A DNA stretch of 64,000 bases from Cryphonectria parasitica EP155. Lineage: Eukaryota; Ascomycota; Sordariomycetes; Diaporthales; Cryphonectriaceae. Every line of letters starts with the position of its first letter. The stretch's first letter is position 1. The DNA lies in assembly GCF_011745365.1 (NCBI RefSeq), contig NW_024468914.1, positions 62,001-126,000 on the forward strand, read 5' to 3'. The notes under the pieces were generated by a model. That model did no database searches. It was not told the origin of the DNA and was given only the letters and a program-made list of their open reading frames with translations. A program made the position numbers and the translations under genes. This document shows positions 34,914 through 45,800 of this stretch, piece by piece.

Positions 34914-37900
34914 TTCCCCCCCACCGCGCGCGGATGCTCAGGTCCAGACGACTAGTGACAGGTGCAGCCAGTCGTGGGTCAATCGCTGGTGCGCTAAGAT
35001 ACGTGGACAAGCAGGGTCGCTCCGAGAGGTTGGACGTTCCGGGGTGTCGTCCTCAGAAGAGGGTTGGGGAATTCTCTGCTATGCTCTCTCCTCGTGAAGT
35101 GAGCATGTCAAGATAACCTCAAGGGAGTTTTTTTCTTCTTCTTCTTCTCTTCCCACACACGAGTGGTGAGACTGTGTGTGTTTTGGCGGTGGAAGAGGGT
35201 TTTTGGCTCGGGATCGTCTTGGTTGTTTTAGGAAGTCGGTCTTTCCCAATCGTATGGTAAATGGATCCTTCCCTGGAAAATGGGTGTGCTTTGTGTAGGA
35301 ATGTCGTGTACACCAAAAAAGTCGGTCCCAGATTGTATGATGACGGTCCTTTATCTGGGGTTTTTTGCTTTCTTTTTCCCGTAAAAGAGTACCAAGCGGA
35401 CAGTAGAAAGAGAATTGTACAAATGGATCACAACAATAGCCCAATATAGAAATTCTGGCACGCCACAATCGCCATGCGCTGGTTGTGGTGAATTGTACTG
35501 TGGGGGCGAGAGTAGAGGGGGATGGAGTAATGGAGATGCCCTAACAGAAGAGTCAGGTATCCTGACTGAGTCCGGTAGGGCTGGCTGTTAGTGAAGATCC
35601 CGGCGGAAGCGGGACGTGGACAGGCCAGGCCTCTGGTGCGGGCTCTTTGGCTTGGCTTTGGCTTAATGGTCCGTATTGAGAGAAGCAAGGGCCAGGTAAA
35701 GAAATGTGGAGATTGGGCGGGTTTGGTGCTGGGGGGCTGCACCCGGCGGCGGAGGAGTCGTCGTCTGAATAACCTCAAGGAAACCGACTGCAGGACAGGC
35801 GAGACCCTCTGCAACAGGATGCGAATGCGAAAATAAGATCAAATGAGGGTCTTGCGACAATATGAAGACAACAAAATAATGCAGGCCAATCTGCTGAATA
35901 TGCAGATCTGGATTTTGAGATGCCGATGGTGTTGCGCGGGTGGTGGTTGATGAATTTGTGTTGACAACACCAGAAATGGGTGGTGATGTGTTGTGTGTTG
36001 AAAGGGGGAGAGAGGTGGGAAATGGTGAGGATGGGAGGCGGCCTAGTGTTGGGAGAAAATGAGATTGGAGATGGTTACGTTGTCTGGCCCGGGACGGTGT
36101 AATTTTTTTTATTTTATTTTTTCCTTAGCAGGAGGGAATGAAATGGAACAGCTTAACAGGAAAAACCGGGGCCGTCACCACCAACACCAAGAAAGACGAG
36201 ACAAGAGAGCAGAAGAGAAGACCAAAACATGAAGGGGAGGTGGGACGGGAAAGAACAGAGCGAGCGAGCAGAAGAAGGAACGGGGACGGGGACGTGACAG
36301 ATCGGAATAGAGTCAGGTCCAACTAACCAACGAACTGCTTCTGCGGCAAGGGGGGGCAAAAAGCCCCAGAGGGTGGTGAGGGAAACATGCACAAGTCTAA
36401 AACGTCGCCAGGGAACAACCATCACTAGGGCGGCAACAAGGAGAAATTGGGAATGGAAGACTAGGGAAGGACAACAAGTGTGTCGGGAAGCAGATGGATG
36501 CAGATGAGGGTCCAGGGCTGGAGCACGAGGATGACAGGTCGTGTCGACTGCCTGCCTTGGTGACTTACGAGACCTTTTGGGTGTGGATAACAGACCTAGT
36601 CATCAATGCTACAAGAGAGACAATACAAGGCAGGCAAAGGCAAAGCCGGGACCAGACCAACCCAAAAGCCACGACCAAGGAGGACGGAGGTGGGAGGGTT
36701 TGACCACGGGATGAGGATTCATGGCTGGAACCCATGCGAGAGAGAAGACCAAGGCAAGGTACAGCGGATATAGGACGGGCGGGACCTGCCATAGTGCACA
36801 CAGTACAGTACATATCAGCTGGCAGGACTGGGGCTGTCGAGATAAACTCAAGCAATATAACCCGCATGCAGGGGGGGAGGGGGGAGCCAGGGAGAGATAG
36901 GAGAACACCCACTGCAGTCCTTTGAAGGACAAGCAGGAACATGCACATGAGAACAGCCAAGCTTACCGTTCCACCCGAGAGGAGGAAACATTGGGGGGGG
37001 GGGCTGGTCGGCAAAGGGCTCACATGAGATTCAAGCCGTTATGCAGAAGACATGGGTAGCCCCACACTGCATGCAGGTTCTTTACACTTGGTCAGCTTGA
37101 TGTGTCTGTGTGTGTGGTGTGTGTGACTTGTGCGCTAGGTAAGTACCATAGTATCGGTTTTCGTTACCAAGTACATACAGTATGTACTGTGTTATGCACT
37201 ACAGTACTATGATGGGGGAATGCAGTACCACAGTACAGAGTGACTAGTGGGAGTAAGCGAGAGACCCTCGAGACTCCACATAAGACTGGGGTCCCCGGGC
37301 ATTTGCCCAGTGGGGCCAATGAGGCCGCGGGACCAAGGAAAATAGCCGCGGTTTATGAGCCGCTTTGTTTCTTCCTCAAACTATTTGCTTTTTGTTAAAT
37401 GAAGATCAAGGGAAAAGCAAAATCCCCTTGTGTTTCTGATTGTCTAACGGAGAATGATTCCTTATCTAGTAAATGCGGACCAAAGCAAGGAAAACTACAG
37501 ACATCAGCACCATGAAAATGATCACAAGATTGATTATGCTAGTGCCCATGACTCAAGAGCTGAAACCATACTATATAGTACATGATACTCGCTCGCCTTT
37601 GGACAGCACTTGACGAGATTGTAATATTCACAAGCAACTCTATCAATTTAAAAGGATATCACGTACATTATGCTAGTTCCCTAATCATATGCTTGTTGCT
37701 GGTAAAAGCCCTGAACTGCTACATGGGCAAAAGGGGCCAGACCGCACTAACATTCCCCGGGCCAAAAGCAAAATTCCCCTTTGCAGAACGAATTATTCAG
37801 CCTACGGAGCATTGCATCTCTTTGGTCTCCGTATTATGGTAGTTTGCTGCATGATACTTACTTATGCAGCCTAAAGTCACGCTAGACACTGGCCTGGATT

Positions 37901-38687
37901 GTAGTCTGTTGGAAAAGCCACTTCTGTTTCTTCACCCTTAACCCCTTCTTTTCTTACTTGTGGAAATTCACGTGTGTAGTAGTACTGTCTCCAATTTCTA
38001 CAGCGTATACAACCACCATTGGCCGCACGCTGCAATGTGTGACACGAGTGTCCTGTGCTGAATTATTTACTTTCATGAGTAACTACCACTGTTTCACGAT
38101 TCTACTGTACTCCATTCCAGTCAGATGGTCTTGCCCCCTCAATCGTTAGCTCTCCTACAACTTTTGGGTGCCTGCATGATATCAAGTACGGGCGAACTTG
38201 ACTAAGGGAGTCCCTCAACACCAATGACAAATGTTTTCCAAGTGAACAGAATCTCAATCAAAATCGTACCTAGAAGCCAAAACCACTCTGAAAGTAATAT
38301 AGGGGCCGTACATAGCAGAAAATATTGAGCCCCGAGTTTTCTATCATCTTTCGCACACGTTGCTTGCCCTTTGCCCCGGAACTCCCTTGTGCATGGTAGA
38401 CTGTACTAGAGTCTCACAGCCGGTGACCGTCAAGATCGGCGCTAATGCAAGTGACCGGGACCCCGCTGGCAACGCTGGGAAAAACCTTAAAACAGCGCTC
38501 GCAGATGCGGTACAACCGCAGCCCCTTGCTGCTCGGCTGTGGCAGGCAGCGATTCGCGATTAGATAACACCCGACGCATCCTTGCTTATCCTCTCGCTTT
38601 TTCTCCCAAGTGACGCACGCCTCATCCTCTAGCCACCCCTCTTGCCCACTCACCCAAACTTGTCCCCCCAAAAATGTTCCAGCAACC
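34914..38687. other. 3.8 kb divergent gene-free region
   Basis: Lies between HPC2 and the RPAP1-like gene. The first ~1.3 kb could hold a long HPC2 leader. It contains a T-rich run (36102-36122), several G runs, and a 19-bp palindrome at 37170-37188 within a stretch rich in GTAC/TACT words (37140-37245). No protein-coding gene is seen. Confidence 0.45.
37170..37188. repeat. Perfect inverted repeat
   Basis: Nine-base arms AGTACATAC and GTATGTACT are separated by a single A. The surrounding ~100 bp repeats related words (AGTACC, AGTACT, CAGTAC). Confidence 0.9.
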
Positions 38688-38691
38688 ATGA
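38674..38691 (+). promoter_or_regulatory. Five-codon uORF overlapping the RPAP1-like start
   Basis: ATG TTC CAG CAA CCA TGA encodes MFQQP. Its TGA overlaps the main ATG in the sequence ATGA, so ribosomes ending on the uORF stop exactly at the main start. The context suggests translational control by termination-reinitiation; this is inferred from sequence only. Confidence 0.65.
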
Positions 38692-39953
38692 ATTTCGTAC
38701 TCGATATCAAGGAGAAGGACGTTGGCGCGGTCAAGGCCCCAAGCTTCCCACAGCCAAAACCTGCTGGCGATGGCTTTCCTCAGCACAAGAAACGAACAAG
38801 AGTGTCGGCCTTCAAGCAGAAGCATCAAGGGACAGACAGTGCCTCCTCAGAACATAAACAACAACAACAACAACAACAACAAGATGATGCCTCCAGTCCA
38901 GCCCAACAAAAATCGGGAACATCAACAGGTCGCGGCGTGTCAGATGAGAAGAGGAGGATAGACCAGGAGAACAGCGACCTACTCGCGTCCATGTCGCCAG
39001 AGCAGATAGAGGAGGAGCGACGAGAACTACTTGAGCGCCTCGACCCCTCGATCGTCCAGATGCTTTTAAAGAGGGCAAATATAGATGACCACACCTCGTC
39101 ATCGCCCTTTGACGAGCCTTCAGCAGCCGAGACGGAGAAGCCTCCCACCATCACGGTCGACGATACCACCGCTGCTGCACCGTCTGCACGAGATGAGACC
39201 GCAGACAAGCCTCGCAAGACGGTCCGCTTCGACGAGGACGCAGCCCCCCCAGAACCACCCTCGGACCTCTTCGAGGCAACCTCACAACCACCTCCCACCA
39301 CCACAACAGGCCCAGAAACCAGCCTGTCTGCCAACACCACGCACTTCCCGCAGCCGAAACAGGTCCCAGACCTCGACCCTGCCGACCCAGACTTCCTCGA
39401 GAACCTGCACCAAAAGTACTTCCCTAGCCTGCCCGCCGACCCGTCCAAGCTCGCCTGGATGGCACCCATCCCGACGCCCCACTCCACCGCCGACCGCGAG
39501 TCCCCTTACTACCCGGGCCAAACCTCCCTCCCCATCTCCGCGCTGCGCTTCGACTTCAAGGGCCGCCTGCTCTCGCCCGCCCGGAGCAGGAGCATCCCTG
39601 TCAGTAAAGGCCTGCACCACCATGGGGAAGCGCCCGAGGCGGCAGGCTATACGGTCGGAGAGCTGGGCCGGCTCGCAAGGAGCGCCGTGCCCGCCCAGAG
39701 GTGTGTTGCGTTCCAGACACTGGGCAGGATACTATACAGGCTGGGCAAGGGGGAGTGGGGTAGTGGCGGTGGCGAGTCGGAGCTTGCGAGGGGAATTTGG
39801 GCTACTGCACAGGAGAACAGGGTCATAGACAGCCTGCTCGAGGCTGCCGAGGTGCCCGAGGGTCAAGGTCACCGGGGGAGTCGGGCCTATGCCATCGAGG
39901 CACTCTGGTTATTTGAGAAAGGCGGCTGGAAGGAGCAGTTACAGGGCAGGTGA
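38688..39953 (+). CDS. RPAP1/Rba50-like RNA polymerase II assembly factor
   Basis: A single exon of 421 aa. The start is the ATG at 38688 (MNFVLDIKEKD); the frame is open a little further upstream but without ATG. An RPAP1 N-terminal motif lies at about residues 95-125 (LLASMSPEQIEEERRELLER, then LDPSIVQMLLKR). A short block SALRFDFKGRLLSP at about residue 285 is the RPAP1 C-terminal-type motif. The segment between is Pro/Thr-rich with a poly-Gln run (eight Gln) near residue 60. The C-terminal ~100 residues (VPAQRCVAFQTLGRILYRLG) look helical. Known role: Rba50/RPAP1 helps assemble Rpb3-containing polymerase II subcomplexes in the cytoplasm before nuclear import. Its start is preceded by an overlapping uORF. 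Confidence 0.85.
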   Translation: MNFVLDIKEKDVGAVKAPSFPQPKPAGDGFPQHKKRTRVSAFKQKHQGTDSASSEHKQQQQQQQQDDASSPAQQKSGTSTGRGVSDEKRRIDQENSDLLASMSPEQIEEERRELLERLDPSIVQMLLKRANIDDHTSSSPFDEPSAAETEKPPTITVDDTTAAAPSARDETADKPRKTVRFDEDAAPPEPPSDLFEATSQPPPTTTTGPETSLSANTTHFPQPKQVPDLDPADPDFLENLHQKYFPSLPADPSKLAWMAPIPTPHSTADRESPYYPGQTSLPISALRFDFKGRLLSPARSRSIPVSKGLHHHGEAPEAAGYTVGELGRLARSAVPAQRCVAFQTLGRILYRLGKGEWGSGGGESELARGIWATAQENRVIDSLLEAAEVPEGQGHRGSRAYAIEALWLFEKGGWKEQLQGR

Positions 39954-41756
39954 GGCCGGGGTCGGAGGTCACAGATCAGAGAGAGGCAGGACTTCTTCCC
40001 CACGTCATCGTGTCCGATGCTGGGACCAGGGACTTAGGACTCAGTTGGTCACATATCTGTCTGGTTCAGCAATGTCCGGGTAGGGATGTCGTCAGATATT
40101 CAAAGCTCGCTGGATAACACGCCCCCCTCCTCCCCTCTTTTGGCCAGTGCAAACATACTACTTGAATGCGAAGTCTGCCACCCCCAAGCAAAGGACACCG
40201 AAAATTCACACTTCTGGCCCGCCTTGTCCAATCTTGCATTCACAACAGCAGGTCTACCCTCACGATATGAAATGATATACCCGTATGTGACACACGGGAC
40301 AGGAACGAATTCGTTTCACCAAGACCCGCCGGGGAAGCCATGGCGGTTTCCCATGCATATTGATTCTTCTTCTCCCCTTCATGCTGAAGTCAAGACGGTG
40401 AGAAGTTCTTCATTGTGGAGGAGAGAGAGAAAGAAAAGGAAGGAAGGAAAAAGGGGTCCGGGTGGTTAAGGAGCAAGTCATATTATTTACCATCACTCTC
40501 CTCTTCACTCGATACGTTGTGGGTAGTGCAGAGCCGATAGGTTCCCAGAGCAAGAAAGGCGGCTGTAGGCTTTCGTAGGTGCCAGAGGGGCACTGTTCAG
40601 ACTTACATACATACAGACATGTATGAAATACATGGCACACACAAGTTAGGCACTATCACACTTTCACAGAGTGTATTTCCTCCATATGAAGGACACGACA
40701 TATCAGTCCATGTTATCGCCTATTTCATTATCCCGTTGGTAGCATAAGTACACATGAAGAAGGGGAAAAAACGTGATCAAGTCATCTGCTCCGATTCAAA
40801 AAGTTGAAAGCTCATCCGTGCTCTCGACGACGACGAAAACATCCCCTCGTGCTCCCAGTCTACTCTCGAAACCCCCTTATCCCTCCCCTGAAATTATTGC
40901 AATACGGTGCTGAGATATCTGATGCAACGAAACGAATACTCATAAACCCAGTGCTTTCTCCACCTACTTCCCCTGGGCACTCCGGACACCATTCTCCCTG
41001 ATCCTCAACGCTCACACGAGGCGAGTGCGAATTCCATAGCGAGGACGCACTGGCAGTAGTCTGCAAAGAAAAGAAGGAAACAGGAAGCAGCAACGCATCT
41101 TCCGCGATTCCCAGCAACCACACACGCAGGCCAGAGAGCCGCCGGTCCAGCCGAAGCAACAAACACCCACCAAAAAATTTATTCTGTATAAAGGACAAGA
41201 ATGAATTAAAAAATGACATGAAACGATTTGTAGAAATCGATAGAAAAAGCCGCACCCCATGTTTTCGGAAGGAGAATTAGTATATAACGAGATGGTGAGA
41301 TTGGTTGATAGTGGCGAATAGGTGACGATGCGCAGATGATGATGATGATGATGATGATGGTGGTGCTGATGACTTGTGTCGTGAAGACATTGAGTGTGCA
41401 AAGCTTAGACGGTGTCGATGACGGCCAAAATTGGTAGAATATACTAAGCGCTTGGAAGACCGAGAATTGCAGCAGGATAGTTGATCGAGAGACAAGTGTT
41501 GATAATGCGTGGTGGTGAGTCAGGGCAAATTCTGAAAGAAAAGGGCTGCGTAGGTCCGATTGACCGAGTTCATTTGTCTCGCGGCCTCGTAACGATATAT
41601 TGGAAGAGGATGGATGTTGCGCAAAAGCGAAAGGTGGTATCAATGGTTCGGTTCATATATACGCCGGCTCCGGAACACCGCAAGACCCGAAGTATGCACA
41701 AGGAGAAACCTCGGATGATGCGTTGGTCAAAGAAGTGTTTCGACGGCTGTGGCTGG
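39954..41756. other. 1.8 kb convergent spacer
   Basis: 3' regions of the RPAP1-like gene and the RasGAP gene. A (GAT)n microsatellite sits at 41336-41361. Short ORFs are not conserved-looking. Nothing else is seen. Confidence 0.45.
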
Positions 41757-44359
41757 TTACCAGCCCTTCTTCCGTGCGAACCGCTTGTTGAGCAGGGCGA
41801 GGACCTTGGGCACATTGAATTGAACATATTCAAGGTCCAAGTCATCTTGACCGTCTTTCTGCATCTCAAGGAGATCATCGAGCTTCAGATCAAGTTCCAA
41901 GAGACCACGGTTGCGGCCTAAACAAATCTGTTAGTGGTCTGTGACCTGAAAGGGGAGGTGAAAGGAAGGGGGGGATCAGATGGTGCCTCATTCATTCAAC
42001 TTACCCTTGTAATGGAGGGAGATGACGAAGGTTCCCGGCAGAGGACTTGTGAAGTTGAAGTAGATGTTGGCCCGCCTGTTGTCGGGGACATTGCTCTTCT
42101 GAATGACGCCCTCCTTCTCAAGCTGCTGATGTGTGAACTTGTAGGGTCCCAATACTTGCTGCTTCTGCTGCTTGCGCCTCGTGCCCTCACTCTGGCTGCG
42201 CACATTGTGCAGGTAGCTCTTGTATGTCTCCAGCTGGCCCACCAAGTACGTATTATGGTCACGGATTGTCTTGTAGACCTCCTCCAGCTTTTGCGTCTCT
42301 ACGAGAACACCTTCCTTGAGGGAGCCGAGGTGCTGGAGCTCCTGTTCAACTTCATCCCGCAGCAGGCCAAACTGGTCGGACTTGTCAATGACTCTGAGCT
42401 CCTGCAGCTGGCTGAGCAGCTCCATAGCACGGATACCTTTGCGGACCATAACTGCATCGTTCCGTGATGTTGCTGCCGCATCTGCAATCCGCTCCAATCT
42501 CAGTGGCCTCCTACACACTGAGCTGTTTGGTGGGACAGAGCGCATGATCTGCACAAAGATGGTCTTTGCCTCCATGAAGAAGATCTCCTCTTGTGTGATG
42601 TCCAGAGCTGCCGTCAGGTCATCCATAGCAGTTTCCCACCTGCTGAACAAGGGCAGGTTGATGACCCGGTTCTCCTTCCGTGGTACTTGGGGAGGAGATC
42701 CTCCGAGTTCTGACATGATGATGGCCAGGTGGGAGTTCTCGTCCTTGCAGAGCTCGTTCCTATGCTTGTCGATCAGGGAATGCATAGCGTAGATCTCATT
42801 CAGCGTGATTGAGAGCTCCAAGTCCTTCTTAGACAGAGCCACGTAATTGTCCATCTCAAGGGTCTCATAGAAGTCCTGCACCTCACAGAGATCCAGCATG
42901 AACTTGTTGACCCGGTCCTTGTTCTGCTGGATGAATGGCTGCAACTTGGCCATGTAAGGCTCCTTTGCATATGATGGCTTGTTGGCAAGGTTCTGCAGCA
43001 TCTTTGCAATCAAGGTCAGAGTTCGTCGAGGCTTTTCAGCAGGTGTCCCATCAATCAGCATGTAGGACTTGGGCGTCACAATGGCCGGGTTGATGAATCG
43101 GAGGAAGAAGAAACCACCGATCAGCGTGCAGATGACTTGGTCGTTTGCGTCTGGGTACTTCCGCTTGGTCAAGCTGCGAATCTGCTTGCAAATCCACCGA
43201 ATGCCGTACGGGGCCTCCTCCAGGCCGTCGATGATGGTCGACAGGAATCCGCCCGCAATGTCCATCAGCATTGTCAGCCTCGGCTCGATAATCGCCTGAA
43301 CCTGTCTGTTCTCGGCCGCTTCTTCGGCCGTGACACCCTTTGGTAGGTTTGGTGGCAGACTTCCAGTGTCTGCCTCGATTTGCTCGATCATGCGCTCGTA
43401 CACCTTCAGAGGGTTGATCTCAAGGTCGAGATCCTGGAGCTCGATGAGTTTGTTGATCCTGTCGGCCAGGATCGTCTTCAAGAAACTTTGACCCGGTCCT
43501 CTCCTCGTGTATGTCGTCATCATTCGTGAGACGGGAGTATTTGCTCGGAGCAGGGAGGAATACTCGGGGGTATTATCGAATTGGTATGTCAGGACGGACT
43601 AGCATCACAAGTCAGCGGGAACAGTGGGTGCCAGGGTCAATAGGGAGCTGCGCGGACCTGAAACATGGTGAGCAGCAGGTGCTCTTCGCGGCTCTCGTAC
43701 TGATTTCCGTATATCGTGAACATGACGGTCTGAAGAAGCGAGTCGATCTCAGACATGGATACAAGCCGGGACAAGTGTGCGATATGTCGAGGTTCCGACT
43801 GCAGGAGAAAGAGGAGATTGCCGTATCTCTGAGTCTTGTCGTCGTTGGGGAAGACACCTTCTTGTATATCTGTTGCGTCTTCAAGATGGCTTGCAACTTC
43901 GTTTTGCTGATCGAAATGTTAGCCATTTTTACATCCTGGGATTAGCAATTCAGCGCCGCCTCACCTCTTCCAGAGCCATGCGGTTCTGGATCAGAAGGGC
44001 GATCCTGGAATCCAGATACCGCACGTCCTTCTCTAGCACAAAGTTCTTTTTTGATTGCGAAGATATCTTGGACTTGAGGTCTCGCAAGACCTTTTGTGCT
44101 GTATATTCAATCAGCAGCCATCCCAGGGGTAGTACGGCTCGATGCAGCACGAACCTTTGGCCAGGTCATCTTCTATCTCCAGGTCGGTCTCCTGTGCCGA
44201 CATGGACATGTACAGCGCGGACATGGAGTACCGCTTGGACTGACGTGCTGAAGATCCGCCATTGTACGAGGACATGGTATTCTGACGGGAGAGTGGTTGT
44301 TGGTATGAGGAGGCCGAGGAGGTAGAGGTCCGCGACGGTGTTTGCAACATGACGGACAT
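41757..44359 (-). CDS. Ras GTPase-activating protein (Gap1/Sar1 type)
   Basis: Five exons: 44359-44155, 44098-43965, 43906-43658, 43598-42005 and 41917-41757. They give 780 aa, all in phase. The N-terminal ~80 residues are Ser-rich ([20 protein letters not shown]), followed by a coiled segment ([20 protein letters not shown]). The RasGAP catalytic domain covers about residues 140-400, with [15 protein letters not shown] and the signature [19 protein letters not shown]. The RasGAP_C domain covers about residues 560-690, and the protein ends [14 protein letters not shown]. The layout and size match S. pombe Gap1. It accelerates GTP hydrolysis by Ras and so switches off Ras signalling in growth and mating. 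Two donors (GTTCGT at 44154, GTCCGC at 43657) are weak but are the only in-phase options. A long pyrimidine-rich leader may extend to about 45.7 kb. Confidence 0.93.
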
Positions 44360-45800
44360 TATGGTGGTGGCCGTCGTCACCGCTCGCTGCTACAGTTCTG
44401 GACGAGAAAGCGTTGGAGCGGGCCACTGGAATGCAGCGAGTCCGACAAAGGGCGGAACGTTGGGCGACTTGTTTAAAACAATGTCTCGCAAGGTGTCGCA
44501 GAGGCAAACAAGCGTCGAGACAATCGGCGGCGGATAATGGGGCAAACGAGCAGCGCGGACGTACGCGCCGTTTCCCAACCGCGGAACGAAACTTCTTGAC
44601 CTCTCGTGTAGATCTCAAGCGTATGTGTGTATTTCTATGTCTGTGTGCGTATAAGTGTGAGCGTGTGTAAGTCGCAATTGACGCCGCCACTATCGTCGAC
44701 TCTCAAGAACGACCGGTGAACGTCGCAGGGTTTAGCGCGGGATTAGGGACCGACGGGTCTCGAGGTTCGATTTGGATGGACAGAGGGGTGCGGTAGCCTG
44801 ATGTACGGAGGTTTTTCTTCGGGGAGCAGGTGCAACAGTCGTATCTTGTCACACGAAATGGGGAGCGAAACGTTCTCGTCTCGTCGAGGCTGGAAGTCAC
44901 CGCGGACAAGAGGCCGCGGTACAGTTGTTGTTCGATGAGGGGGGGCGTTCCGGAAGTGAGGTGTAGTCAAAAGACGCAAGGCCGAGGTGAGGGTGGTCTG
45001 TGTCAAGAACCGGAGTGAAAGTGGACTTGGGGACTGCTGTTGCTGTTGCTGCTGCTGCTGGATTGATGAATGAGTTGACCACGGTTGGGATTGGGTCGGC
45101 CAGCGGAAGACACCCTGACAGAGAACAAAAAGCGGGACGTTATCAGAAAGTGGACAAGGCCCTTCGCCCGCAAATTCGGTAGCGGGCAAGCGAGGCGAGT
45201 TTAGGCTTGATGGTCGGCGGCGCTGATTGCTCAATCGAGGCCTGGTCGGTGGGGAAAAGAGGGACAACTATCGGGGGGTTGGTTGGGCTGGGATCGCAGC
45301 AACAGGAACAGGAAATCGGTCGCTCGTCGATTGAGGAATACGATGGTCGAGAAAAGGAGAGAGGGGGGACGAAAGGAATGGCTGGGGTGCAGCTTCTTGT
45401 GTCTTTTTGATACGCGAGAAGGTCGGGAGGGGACGAAGTGTCGAGATGAGTGAGCGAGATCGAGGGGTGTTGAGGAGGGGAAAGAAGACAGGTGAGAAGG
45501 TCGAGACAGAAAAGTAGTCGCGGCTTGTGGTGGTGGACTGGATGATGTACTGTACTTTGGTGGTTGTAGTACTATGATACAGTACGGTAAGGGTTTGGAG
45601 GTGGAGTGGAGGAGGAATGGAGAGGGTGCAATGTGGGATGAGGGAGGGTCTTCTAAATCCCGACAGCGGTCATCCTGCAACCCCAAGCGCTAATGTCCCC
45701 CATCCAACCCACTACTGTTGCACGTTCAAAACCACTACAAAAAGAATTAGGGAACACTACAGAGCGCTACTTATCAAACTAAACCCCAACCTCCTGCCCT
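44360..45800 (-). other. Upstream region of the RasGAP gene
   Basis: On the minus strand this is pyrimidine-rich with CAG-type triplets (45034-45062). Two long open frames (44703-45267, 45231-45686) encode only Ser/Pro/Arg-rich low-complexity sequence, so I read the stretch as a long 5' UTR or promoter. Confidence 0.4.

Noticed and set aside
40086..40469. 127-codon ORF after the RPAP1-like gene
   Set aside because: Lies in a convergent 3' region, ends in low complexity, and resembles no known protein.
44703..45686. Two minus-strand ORFs (174 and 151 codons) upstream of RasGAP
   Set aside because: They translate to Ser/Pro/Gln/Arg-rich low complexity without motifs; better explained as 5' UTR or promoter.
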